From the NCBI GenBank assembly GCA_021781575.1, contig JAJXWP010000012.1, positions 34,401-98,400 on the forward strand: 64,000 nt of DNA, read 5' to 3'. Made by a program: the position numbers and the translations under genes. A model generated the notes under the pieces. The model worked only from the letters and a program-made list of their open reading frames with translations. It was not told where the DNA came from and did not search any database. The DNA comes from Pseudomonadota bacterium (GTDB lineage Bacteria > Pseudomonadota > Alphaproteobacteria > Rhodospirillales > Magnetospirillaceae). Positions 26,165-36,276 of the stretch are shown piece after piece (the stretch's first letter is position 1; each line of letters opens with the position of its first letter).

Positions 26165-27411
26165 TGCCCGAAAAGCTCCTGAACTTTCCGCACCGCCGCC
26201 ACCAGGGCGTCCACGTCGGCTCGGTTGTTGTAAAGGCCGAACGAGGCTCGCGCGGTGGCCGGTACGCCGAAACGCTCCATCAGCGGCTGCGCGCAATGAT
26301 GCCCGGCGCGTATCGCCACACCGGCGTTGTCCAACACCTGGGCGATGTCGTGCGGATGAGCGCAGTCGAGGGAGAAGGAAATTACCGCCGCCTTGTGCGG
26401 AGCGGTGCCGATGACCCGCAAACCCGGTACCGCCGTAAGCTGTTCCGTCGCATAGGCCAGCAGATCGTTCTCGTGCCGAGCGATCCGGTCGAGCCCAAGC
26501 GCCGTCACGTAATCGATCGCGGCGGCCAGGGCGGGCACCTGGGCGATGGCCGGCGTCCCCGCTTCGAACTTCTGGGGCAGAGGCGCCCAGCTGCTCTTCT
26601 CGAAGGTGACGGTGCGGATCATGTCGCCGCCGCCTTGATAGGGCGGCATGGCGTTGAGCAATTCCTCCTTGCCGTACAAGACGCCGACGCCGGTCGGACC
26701 GTATAGCTTGTGCCCGGAGAAGGCGTAGAAGTCGGCGTCCAGGGCCTGCACATCCACCGGCAGATGCATCACCGCCTGCGCGCCGTCGATCAGCACCCGG
26801 GCGCCGGCCGCATGGGCTGCCTGAATGATCTCGGCCACCGGCAGGATGGTCCCCAGCACGTTGGAGATATGGGCTACCGCCACCAGCTTGGTGCGTGCGG
26901 TGAACAAGCCGGTGATAGCATCCAGCGGCACGTCGCCGTCATCGTTCACCGGCGCCACCTTGATCACCACGCCGCGCTCTTCCCGCAGCAACTGCCAGGG
27001 AACGATGTTCGAATGGTGCTCGAGGCCGGTAATGACGATCTCGTCGCCCGGCTGCAGGAGCCGCCTGCCGTAGGTGGCCGCCACCAGGTTGATCGACTCG
27101 GTGGTGTTGCGGGTGAAGATCACCTCGTGGGAATGCTTGGCGTTGAGGAACCCCTGGACGGTCCGCCGCGCCGCCTCGTAACGCTCGGTCGCCCGCTCGC
27201 TCAGATAATAGAGGCCACGATGGATATTGGCGTATTCCGTCGCATAGATGCGGCTTTCCGCATCGATCACCGACTGCGGCTTCTGCGCCGAGGCGGTGCT
27301 GTCCAGATAGACCAGCGGGCGCCCGCGGACCGGCCGCCCGAGGATCGGGAAGTCGGTGCGGATCTGCTCGACGTCAAAGACGCCCCGCGGTTCAGCCTTG
27401 GCGATGATCAT
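26161..27411 (-). CDS. sufS: Cysteine desulfurase SufS
   Basis: 416 residues of the group II (SufS/CsdA) PLP enzymes. The PLP lysine lies in YAFSGHKLYGPTG, the catalytic Cys in RAGHHCAQPLM, and the N-terminal FPIL and YLDSTASAQKP segments are typical. It converts cysteine to alanine and passes persulfide sulfur to SufU. GGAGG precedes ATG 27411, which lies 20 bases inside the end of sufD. Confidence 0.96.
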   Translation of the reverse strand: MIIAKAEPRGVFDVEQIRTDFPILGRPVRGRPLVYLDSTASAQKPQSVIDAESRIYATEYANIHRGLYYLSERATERYEAARRTVQGFLNAKHSHEVIFTRNTTESINLVAATYGRRLLQPGDEIVITGLEHHSNIVPWQLLREERGVVIKVAPVNDDGDVPLDAITGLFTARTKLVAVAHISNVLGTILPVAEIIQAAHAAGARVLIDGAQAVMHLPVDVQALDADFYAFSGHKLYGPTGVGVLYGKEELLNAMPPYQGGGDMIRTVTFEKSSWAPLPQKFEAGTPAIAQVPALAAAIDYVTALGLDRIARHENDLLAYATEQLTAVPGLRVIGTAPHKAAVISFSLDCAHPHDIAQVLDNAGVAIRAGHHCAQPLMERFGVPATARASFGLYNNRADVDALVAAVRKVQELFGQ

Positions 27412-28654
27412 CGATCCTCCTCGTCGCATGAGCGCCTTGCAGACGCTCGCCGACCACCGCGGCAAACGCCTGCCGTACCGGCTCCGCCTCGATCCGCTCC
27501 AGCACCTCGGCGAGGAACGCCTCGATCAGCAGGTGGCGGGCCGTCGCCTCGTCGATGCCTCTGGCCCGCAAGTAGAACAACGCCGTCTCGTCGATATCGC
27601 CGATGGTGCAGCCATGTCCGCATTTGACGTCGTCGGCATAAATCTCCAGTTCCGGCTTGCCGTCCATCTCGGCCTGGGGCGACAGCAGCAAAGCCTTGCT
27701 CAGCTGGTGCGCGTCGGTCTTCTGGGCGCCGCGCTGGACCAGCACCGTACCCTGAAAGACGCCGCGCGCCTGATCGTCGAGCACCCCCTTGAACACTTGG
27801 CGGGAAGCTCCGCCCGGCCCGACATGGGTGACGAAGGTGGTAGTGTCCAGATGCTGCTGGCCGGCCCCCAGATAGGCACCATCCAGTGCGAACGATGCCT
27901 CCAGCCCGTCCAAGGCAGCATGGACCTCATGGCGCGCCAGCCTTGCCCCGGTCTGTACCAGCACACCGTCATAATGCGCCCCGGCGGCAAGCGAAACGCC
28001 GAGGGTGGCCACGTGGACGGCCTGGGCCGCCTCGTCCTGCAGCTTGTAGTGGCGGAGCGCGGCGCCGGAAGCCAGCGCGATCTCGAGGACGCTGTTGGAA
28101 AAATAGGTACCGCTGCCCTGATGACGTTCGATCAATGTGGCCGAGCCGCCCTCCTCCACCACCACCAGGCAGCGCGGATGGAAGGCCAGCGGCTCTTCTC
28201 CGGCTTGGCCGAGGGAGAGAACTTCAATGGGGCGAGCGACCGTCACGCCGGCGCCGATGCGCAGCACCACACCATCGGCGAACAACGCGCTGTTGAGCGT
28301 CGCCAGCGACTTGGCGTCGGGCGGGATGGTTCGGCCGAGATGAGCCTGGACGAGGTCAGCGGAAAATCCGCTGTCCAGGCGATCGACCACCACTCCGGCC
28401 GGCAGCGGCGTGTCCGGCGAGGCGACCAGGCTACCGTTGACCAGGACAAGGCGGATCGCATCGCCCAGCGGCACGGCTTCGGGCGGTCCGCCTTGCGGCT
28501 TTTCCGCCAAGGCGAAGGAGGCCACCCCCAGGCCGGCGACGTCGGTGTATTTCCACGCCTCGTCGCGGCGGCTGGGCAGCCCGGCCGCGTCGGCCTTGGC
28601 CCGCGCCGCCCGGCGCAAGGACTCCAGCCAGTCAGGATGCGATGCCGCCGTCAT
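27392..28654 (-). CDS. sufD: SufD, Fe-S scaffold subunit
   Basis: 420 residues. The C-terminal beta-helix core carries the SufBD signature KCGHGCTIGDIDETALFYLRARGI with the conserved histidine. SufD forms the SufBC2D scaffold complex with SufB and SufC. The N-terminal 100 residues are divergent, as usual. The start overlaps the stop of sufC by 4 bases. Confidence 0.95.
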   Translation of the reverse strand: MTAASHPDWLESLRRAARAKADAAGLPSRRDEAWKYTDVAGLGVASFALAEKPQGGPPEAVPLGDAIRLVLVNGSLVASPDTPLPAGVVVDRLDSGFSADLVQAHLGRTIPPDAKSLATLNSALFADGVVLRIGAGVTVARPIEVLSLGQAGEEPLAFHPRCLVVVEEGGSATLIERHQGSGTYFSNSVLEIALASGAALRHYKLQDEAAQAVHVATLGVSLAAGAHYDGVLVQTGARLARHEVHAALDGLEASFALDGAYLGAGQQHLDTTTFVTHVGPGGASRQVFKGVLDDQARGVFQGTVLVQRGAQKTDAHQLSKALLLSPQAEMDGKPELEIYADDVKCGHGCTIGDIDETALFYLRARGIDEATARHLLIEAFLAEVLERIEAEPVRQAFAAVVGERLQGAHATRRIDDHRQG

Positions 28655-29399
28655 GCCGCCTGCCCCACGAACTGCGCGTAGCCGGTGCGCTCCAACTCCA
28701 GCGCCAGATCCTTGCCACCGGTTTGCACGATGCGCCCGCCCGCCAGAACATGGACCTTGTCGGGAACGATATAGTCGAGGATACGCTGGTAGTGGGTGAT
28801 CACCAGCATGGCCCGCTGCGGATTGCGGAAGGCGTCCACCGCTTCGGCCACCACCTTCAGCGCGTCGATGTCGAGGCCAGAGTCTGTTTCATCGAGGATC
28901 ATGAAGCTGGGCTCCAGCAAGGCCATCTGCAGGGCCTCGTAGCGCTTCTTCTCGCCGCCGGAGAATCCGGTATTGACCGCCCGGCGCAGCATCTCTTCAC
29001 TGACCCCCAACTCTTTCGCCTTTTTGCGAGCCAGCTTGAGGAACTGCATGGCGTCCAGTTCCGATTCGCCACGCGACCGCCGCACCGCATTGACCGCCGT
29101 CTTGAGGAAGTTGACACCGGTGACCCCGGGGATCTCGACGGGGTATTGAAACGCCAGGAAGACCCCCTGGCGAGCCCGCTCCTCGGTCTTCATCGCCAGC
29201 AGGTCCTGACCCTTGTAGGTCACCGACCCTGCGGTCACCTGGTAGCCATCGCGCCCGGCCAGCACGTAGGACAAGGTGCTCTTGCCCGAACCGTTGGGGC
29301 CCATTACCGCGTGGACCTCCCCCGCCGGGACCGTCAGGTCGATGCCCTTGAGAATTTCGCGGCCATCGACCGACGCATGCAGGTTACGGATTTCGAGCA

Positions 29400-29400
<1 letters not shown>
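28651..29400 (-). CDS. sufC: SufC, ABC ATPase of the SufBCD complex
   Basis: 249 residues with intact ATPase motifs: Walker A GPNGSGKST, the signature in FSGGEKKRYE, and Walker B FMILDETDSGLDIDA. SufC drives conformational change of the SufBCD scaffold rather than transport. TAATG overlap with sufB. Confidence 0.97.
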
Positions 29401-30840
<1,440 letters not shown>

Positions 30841-30848
<8 letters not shown>

Positions 30849-31332
30849 GCCCACACTCCATCCCAGCCGCCGGCACTGCCACGCCTTCCTCCACGTCGAT
30901 GCCGCGGATGAAATCGAAGGGCGACCGCGGCGCCGCCATTTCCAAAAGACTGACCTTGCTCAACGCCTGTTCGATGGCCAAGTTCACCGGGTCCCAATGT
31001 CCCCGGAGGGGACAGGACCGTTCGTGCTCGCAGCCGCCGTCTCCACCGTCCACGCAGTCGGTCAACTCGACCGGCCCTTCCAGGGCAAAGACGATGTCGC
31101 GTGCCGAAATCGATGCCGCCGGACGGGCCAAGCCATAGCCGCCGCTGGCGCCCCGCTGAGCCCGTAGAAGACCTTTCTGGGTCAGGAGCTTGAGCAGTTT
31201 GCTAACACTGGGCAGCGGCAAATGCGTCGCCTCGGCCACATGCGAGGCCGTGAACACCGCGCCAACCGGCCCACGGGCCATTTGGCACAGGATGACAACG
31301 CCATAATCGGTCATGCGACTCAGCCGCACCAT
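30841..31332 (-). CDS. iscR: Rrf2-family Fe-S-responsive regulator (IscR/SufR-like) of the SUF operon
   Basis: 163 residues. N-terminal winged helix typical of Rrf2 proteins ([16 protein letters not shown], then a SASVSKLLK-type recognition region reading [16 protein letters not shown] and [12 protein letters not shown]). Three cysteines, CX7CX5C, after ELTDC could hold an Fe-S cluster. It should sense cluster status and repress the suf operon it heads. The start at ATG 31332 has GGTGG upstream; a TTG at 31356 is in frame but lies in the operator. Autoregulation is inferred from the palindrome just upstream. Confidence 0.93.
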
Positions 31333-31344
31333 ACAGCACCACCC

Positions 31345-31369
31345 AATCAGGACCAAATCAGTCCTGATT
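31345..31369 (-). promoter_or_regulatory. Perfect 9-bp palindrome, likely operator of the SUF regulator
   Basis: AATCAGGAC and its exact complement flank a 7-base spacer, 12 bases upstream of the iscR start. Size, symmetry and position fit a homodimeric Rrf2 repressor binding over or just after the transcription start. It is the clearest dyad in the window. The binding protein is inferred from location. Confidence 0.75.
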
Positions 31370-31399
31370 ACAATAGTGGGTTATTAGGGGCGGTTGCAA
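31370..31399 (-). promoter_or_regulatory. Candidate sigma-70 promoter of the iscR-suf operon
   Basis: On the minus strand a TTGCAA (31394-31399) and a TATTGT (31370-31375) are 18 bases apart, ending where the palindrome begins. The -10 would be covered or bordered by the repressor. Confidence 0.5.
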
Positions 31400-31618
31400 G
31401 CGTCATTAACATTTGATTTTTTGAATATGACCTATTGCATCATGGCCCCTCGCCGGGCGGGCGAAAGCCAAGCCGCCGCAGGAGCGGCCCCGAAAAAGTT
31501 TATCCTGCCCCTGTTCCCCGCCCCCTCGGCGCCCCAGATGGCTGGCGGACCCAAACCGACGCGTTCGTTCGGGAATGATGCGGTCGTTTCCGAGCGAGGC
31601 CGAAGCAAGGAGGCTACC

Positions 31619-31975
31619 GTGCCCGACATTTACCCGCAACCGAGCCACGACCTTTCCAAGCTCCGTCGTGAACTGGCCCCGGCCCAGGCGGCGGCGTTCG
31701 CCGAATTCGGCAAGGCAGTGTTCGCCGAGGGGAAGCTCTCGGCCAAAACCAAGCAGTTGATCGCCGTAGCCGTCGCCCATGTGACGCAATGTCCCTATTG
31801 CATCCACGGCCATACCGACCTCGCCCTCAAGCATGGGGCCAGCCGCGAAGAGATCATGGAAGCCATCTGGGTGGCCGCCGAGATGCGAGCCGGCGGCGCC
31901 TTCGCCCATGCCAGCCTGGCGATCGACACCATGGTGCGAAAAGAGGACGGCGAGAAGGCCAAGAAGGCGGAGTGA
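31619..31975 (+). CDS. Carboxymuconolactone decarboxylase/AhpD-like protein
   Basis: 118 residues, GTG start at 31619 with AAGGAGG 6 bases upstream. The AhpD motif CPYCIHGH gives a CXXC plus His redox centre, in the CMD fold with a helical core. Small AhpD-like proteins act as alkylhydroperoxidase or thiol-disulfide partners. It is divergent from the SUF operon with a spacer of about 290 bases; a role in oxidative stress beside Fe-S assembly is plausible but inferred. Confidence 0.88.
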   Translation: MPDIYPQPSHDLSKLRRELAPAQAAAFAEFGKAVFAEGKLSAKTKQLIAVAVAHVTQCPYCIHGHTDLALKHGASREEIMEAIWVAAEMRAGGAFAHASLAIDTMVRKEDGEKAKKAE

Positions 31976-32164
31976 GCGCCCTTCGCCGTCGCGCCAGGTG
32001 CGCTGGACCGCGGCGCCGAGGCCGCGCGCAGGCCGGGGATCATGCCCCCTCGTCGGGCGGCAGGCGGCACAACCGTAAATTCGCCACCTTTGGAGAATTC
32101 TCTGTTGCTATGGCACAAGACCTTGGATGACAGTGCCTGTTCCCCCTCGCCCCGGGAGGTCGCC

Positions 32165-33622
32165 ATGGGCTGTCCTTCCATCCCCGCCGTAATCATCGCC
32201 GCCGCGGTCGTCCTGCTGACGGGCGGAAGCCTCGGAATGTACTTGGCCAATCTGCACCGATCAGGGCAGCCGATTCGGCTCCGCACCACGGCTGGCAGCA
32301 CCGGCGAGCCCGAGCATCTGCTCTGGGCGAGGCCGGGAATCGTTCGTCGTCAACTGGCCGAACGCCTTGGCATCGGTGGCCTGGCGATCGCCGTGGCGCT
32401 GGGCAGCATCGTCCTGTGGAGTGACGTGGGCCGCATCGACAACGCGATCCTGGCCTTGGCGAGGGCCGACGCGGAACGTCTGTCGCCAACCCTGCCCGAG
32501 GACCTCGACTCGGCTGACGTGCGGGCCCGCGCCGCGGCGGCGGACGAGTTGAAGGCCTTCATCACCGCCGGCTCGGCCAACCCCGATGGCCGATTTGCCA
32601 TCGCCAGCATCTACGACCTCCGCTACCGGCTGGTCGCCGCCACCATCGCGCCGGACCAGGGCGACCTGGTCAGCACCCTCGCCTTTCCCCGCCATCGCGG
32701 CCCGGGCTCGGCGAAGGCCTGGCATATCATGCGAATCGTCTCGGGTCAGGTTTATCTCCAGGTCACCACTCCACTGCGGCGGCCCGACGGCGTACAGAGC
32801 GGATGGTTCGAAGGCGTCTATCATTTGCCCGGGCCCATCCTGGCCCGGGTCGTCATGGCCGAGTTGCACACCACGCTGCTCGTCATCGTCGCCGTGCTGG
32901 CCACCACGGCCCTTCTTTATCCCGTCATCGCCGGCCTGAACCACGGGCTGGTTGCCCGGTCCCAGGCGTTGCTGCAGGCCAACCTGGGCACCTTGGAAGC
33001 CCTTGGCAGCGCCATTGCGAAACGCGACAGCGACACCAACAGCCACAATTACCGGGTCGCCCTGATCGCCGTCCGCCTGGCCGAAACGCTGAGGCTGCCG
33101 CGCGAACAGATGAGAGCATTAATCAAGGGTGCCTTCCTTCACGACCTCGGCAAATTGGCCATCCCCGACGCGGTCCTGCGGAAACCGGCACGTCTGGGCG
33201 AAGAGGAATTCGCGATAATGAAGACGCATGTCGCCCATGGGCTGGACATCGTCAATCAACTGGGCTGGTTGGCTGACGCCGCGGACGTGGTCGGCTGCCA
33301 CCACGAATGGTTCGATGGAACGGGCTATCCGCGAGGCCTTAAAGGTGAAGAGATCCCATTGGTCGCCCGTGTCTTCGCCATCGCCGACGTGTTTGACGCA
33401 CTGACATCGCGCCGCCCCTACAAGACGCCGTTCCCGCTTGAGAAAGCAGTGGAATTGCTGGAGCAGGGGCGAGGAACCCATTTCGATCCCCGCCTGCTCG
33501 ACGTGCTGTTGCGGATGGCGCCGCAACTGTACGCCGAACTCGCCGGCCGCGAGGATCCGGCCCTCGAGAGCGAATTGCACACCGTGACGCAGACCTATTT
33601 CGCCGAGACCGTGTTCGGTTAG
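32165..33622 (+). CDS. Membrane-anchored HD-GYP phosphodiesterase
   Basis: 485 residues. Three membrane helices (about 8-30, 70-88 and 232-262) bracket a putative periplasmic sensor of about 140 residues, then an HD-GYP domain. The HD pair lies in AFLHDLGKLAIPDA, further ligands in MKTHVAHG and CHHEWFDG, and the GYP motif in GTGYPRGLKGEEIP, all intact. It should hydrolyse c-di-GMP, opposing the two GGDEF proteins in the window. GGGAGG lies 6 bases before ATG 32165. Confidence 0.92.
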   Translation: MGCPSIPAVIIAAAVVLLTGGSLGMYLANLHRSGQPIRLRTTAGSTGEPEHLLWARPGIVRRQLAERLGIGGLAIAVALGSIVLWSDVGRIDNAILALARADAERLSPTLPEDLDSADVRARAAAADELKAFITAGSANPDGRFAIASIYDLRYRLVAATIAPDQGDLVSTLAFPRHRGPGSAKAWHIMRIVSGQVYLQVTTPLRRPDGVQSGWFEGVYHLPGPILARVVMAELHTTLLVIVAVLATTALLYPVIAGLNHGLVARSQALLQANLGTLEALGSAIAKRDSDTNSHNYRVALIAVRLAETLRLPREQMRALIKGAFLHDLGKLAIPDAVLRKPARLGEEEFAIMKTHVAHGLDIVNQLGWLADAADVVGCHHEWFDGTGYPRGLKGEEIPLVARVFAIADVFDALTSRRPYKTPFPLEKAVELLEQGRGTHFDPRLLDVLLRMAPQLYAELAGREDPALESELHTVTQTYFAETVFG

Positions 33623-33685
33623 ATCTATCAAAGCCGCTCGCCGCGCGGGGCCACAAAGACCATCGGCTTCGATGGAGCCGACACC

Positions 33686-34375
33686 CTACTCCCGGCGCAG
33701 GATCTGGTTGATCAGGATGCCGGCCAGCCAGTTTTCCTTGAACTGGGCTTCCAGGGCATCGCGGTCGTAGATCTGGTCGACCCATTGATAGAAGGTCATC
33801 GGGCGGGCTTCGGCAGCGGCCAGATACTGCTCGAAAAAGAAGTCGATCACCCCGGTCTTGGCGTGTTTCAGGTGGCCGTAGGCGAGCGAAAGCTGCCCCA
33901 TGGCCTGACGCAGCGGCATTCCCTCGTGCAGGAACAGGTAGAGCGTGGCCATCAAGCCGGCGCGATCGGCTCCCGACTTGCAGTGCATCAACATCGGATA
34001 TTCGATCTGGCCGAACAGCTGCCCCGCGGCGCGCAGAGTGTCCTTGTCCAGCGGGCTGCGCGAGCGGATGGGAAAGTCGACCAGGATCAGGCCCTGGCGC
34101 TCGCACTCCTGACGTTCGAGAATGTATGAGCCGCAGGTATCGCGCCGGCCGCGCAGGTTGAGGATCGTGCGGATGCCCTGGCGCTTGGCCCAGCGCAGAT
34201 GATGCGGCGCCGGCTGAGCCGAGCGCCAGACACCCTCCGCCACCGGATGGATATTGCAATAAATATCGCGGATGAAGCCGTGATCCTTCAGCCACATATC
34301 GAGAAAGGCACGCAAATGCTGGCCCCTGGTCAAAACCGGTGCCGAGGGCGCCAGCGTCGGCAAATCAACGCTCAA
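33686..34375 (-). CDS. Dual-specificity/tyrosine phosphatase-like protein
   Basis: 229 residues. The Cys-based P-loop reads HCKSGADRAG (HCX5R), preceded by WRSAQPAPHHL and TILNLRGRRD, typical of the Siw14/DSP-like group. An Asp in the general-acid loop (LVDFPIRSRSP) is present. The start is TTG 34375 with GGAG 8 bases upstream; no ATG is available before residue 27. The substrate could be a phosphoprotein, inositol phosphate or lipid phosphate. It is divergent from an MsbA-like exporter, and I have a recollection of such pairs near lipid genes, but that link is weak. Confidence 0.85.
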   Translation of the reverse strand: MSVDLPTLAPSAPVLTRGQHLRAFLDMWLKDHGFIRDIYCNIHPVAEGVWRSAQPAPHHLRWAKRQGIRTILNLRGRRDTCGSYILERQECERQGLILVDFPIRSRSPLDKDTLRAAGQLFGQIEYPMLMHCKSGADRAGLMATLYLFLHEGMPLRQAMGQLSLAYGHLKHAKTGVIDFFFEQYLAAAEARPMTFYQWVDQIYDRDALEAQFKENWLAGILINQILRRE

Positions 34376-34455
34376 GTGACGGACTCCGCGATTTCCTCAC
34401 CAATTCGGAGGCAGGATGGTATATCAAGCTTCCGCGGCTGCAGGAACAGAGTCTA

Positions 34456-36276
34456 ATGACGGGGAAAAAAAAGAACGACGCGACGTTTGCCATCACCGAG
34501 GACCGCTCCTGGCGTCTGATGCGCCGCCTGTTCGCCGAATCGGTACTGCCTTATCGGTGGCATCTGTTCGCCGCCGTCATCTGCATGGGCATCGTTGCCG
34601 GAATGACCACTGCTTCGGCCTGGCTGCTCGATCCAGTGGTCAATAAAGTGTTCGTTCAGCACGACCGCAGCATGTTGTGGCTGATCGGCGGATCCGTCAT
34701 GGCGGTTTTCGCCGTCAAGAGCCTGGCCAGCTATTTCCAGGAAGTGCTGTTGGCCTATGTCGGCCAGCACATCATCTCGGACACCCAGGACCGTTTGTTC
34801 AGCCACATCGTCGACCAGGACGTGGCGCTGTTCCAGGCCCGCGCCTCGGGCACGCTGGTCTCGCATTTCACCTATGACATCAACGCCATGCGGATGGCAG
34901 TCTCCAGCGCTTTCGTCGGCCTCGGCCGCGACGCCCTGTCGGTCGTCTTCCTGGTCGGCCTGATCTTCTACCAGGACTGGCTGCTGGCCAGCGTCAGCCT
35001 GGTGGCAGCACCGCTGTCGATCTATCCGATCCAGCGCCTGGGCAGGCGCATGCGCCGCGTCGCCGCCGAGACCCAGGAACAGATGGGCAGCTTGAATACC
35101 GCACTGTCGCAGGCCTTTCACGGGATCCGCGTGATCAAGGCCTATGGCCTGGAAGGATTCGAGCGGGCCAGAGTAAAGCGCCTGGTCAGTTCACTCTGCG
35201 ACCTGGCGATCCACGCGACGCGGGTCGAGGCGGCGGCGCAGCCGATCATCGATACCTTCGGCGGCATCGCCATCACCGCCGTCATTGTCTATGGCGGTGC
35301 CCGGGTCATCGAAGGAGCCACGACCCCCGGCGCCTTCTTCTCTTTCATCGGCGCCGTATTGATGGCCTATCAGCCCATGCGGGCTTTGTCCAAGGTCAAT
35401 GTCTCCGTGCAGACCGGGCTGGCCGCCGCCCATCGGGTGTTCTCCCTGCTCGATCGCCAGCCCGCCCTGGTCGAATCGCCGAACGCGATAGTCCTGCCCC
35501 GCCGCCCCGGCGCCGTCCGCTTCGACAATGTGCGATTCTCCTATGATGGCGAGAATTTCGCTCTCGATGGGGTCGACTTTGAAGCGCCGGCGGGTGGCAT
35601 CACCGCCCTGGTCGGCCCCTCCGGTGCCGGTAAGAGCACGGTGTTGAACCTGATCCCGCGCTTCTACGACCCCGACGCCGGCCGGGTGCTGATCGACGGC
35701 ATCGACCTCCGCTCGGTCGCTTTCCGCTCGCTGCGCGACGCCCTGGCGGTAGTCAGCCAGGAAGTCATCCTATTCGATGACACGGTGATCAACAATATCC
35801 GCTGCGGTCGCTTGGATGCGACCGACGACGAGGTGCGGGCAGCGGCCGACGCGGCCGCCGCCACCGAATTCATCCGCCGACTGCCGGAAGGACTCGATAC
35901 CAGAGTGGGCGAGCATGGGATGCGGCTGTCGGGCGGGCAGCGCCAACGCATCGCCATCGCCCGGGCGATTCTGAAAAACGCGCCGATCCTGCTGCTCGAC
36001 GAGGCGACCAGCGCGCTCGACACCGAATCGGAGCGCCATATCCAGACCGCCTTGGCCGAACTGATGCGCGGGCGCACCACCATCGTGATCGCCCACCGCC
36101 TGTCGACCATCAGCAATGCCGACGTCATCCATGTGTTCGACCACGGCCGCGTTGTCGAATCCGGCAGCCACGACGCCCTGCTGGCCAGGGAAGGCCTCTA
36201 TGCGCGGCTGCATGCCATGCAGTTCGCTCCGGGAGCGGCCGGAGAGGAAGACGCCGGGGTACTGGGGGCAGCATGA
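34456..36276 (+). CDS. msbA: MsbA-like ABC exporter (membrane domain fused to ATPase)
   Basis: 606 residues. The N-terminal type IV exporter domain has six spans (about 35-330); the ATPase domain is intact, with Walker A GPSGAGKST, signature LSGGQRQR, Walker B ILLLDEATSALD and switch IAHRLST. The overall pattern is closest to the MsbA/lipid A exporter group, which flips lipids across the inner membrane. It overlaps the glycerate kinase gene by 4 bases (ATGA). Contrast with the inactive ABC protein at 17.9 kb. The lipid substrate is inferred from similarity only. Confidence 0.88.
   Translation: MTGKKKNDATFAITEDRSWRLMRRLFAESVLPYRWHLFAAVICMGIVAGMTTASAWLLDPVVNKVFVQHDRSMLWLIGGSVMAVFAVKSLASYFQEVLLAYVGQHIISDTQDRLFSHIVDQDVALFQARASGTLVSHFTYDINAMRMAVSSAFVGLGRDALSVVFLVGLIFYQDWLLASVSLVAAPLSIYPIQRLGRRMRRVAAETQEQMGSLNTALSQAFHGIRVIKAYGLEGFERARVKRLVSSLCDLAIHATRVEAAAQPIIDTFGGIAITAVIVYGGARVIEGATTPGAFFSFIGAVLMAYQPMRALSKVNVSVQTGLAAAHRVFSLLDRQPALVESPNAIVLPRRPGAVRFDNVRFSYDGENFALDGVDFEAPAGGITALVGPSGAGKSTVLNLIPRFYDPDAGRVLIDGIDLRSVAFRSLRDALAVVSQEVILFDDTVINNIRCGRLDATDDEVRAAADAAAATEFIRRLPEGLDTRVGEHGMRLSGGQRQRIAIARAILKNAPILLLDEATSALDTESERHIQTALAELMRGRTTIVIAHRLSTISNADVIHVFDHGRVVESGSHDALLAREGLYARLHAMQFAPGAAGEEDAGVLGAA

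Noticed and set aside
34339..34455. Longer N-terminus of the MsbA-like protein
   Set aside because: The extra 39 codons overlap the divergent phosphatase gene's start region and lack family similarity; ATG 34456 gives the usual N-terminus.
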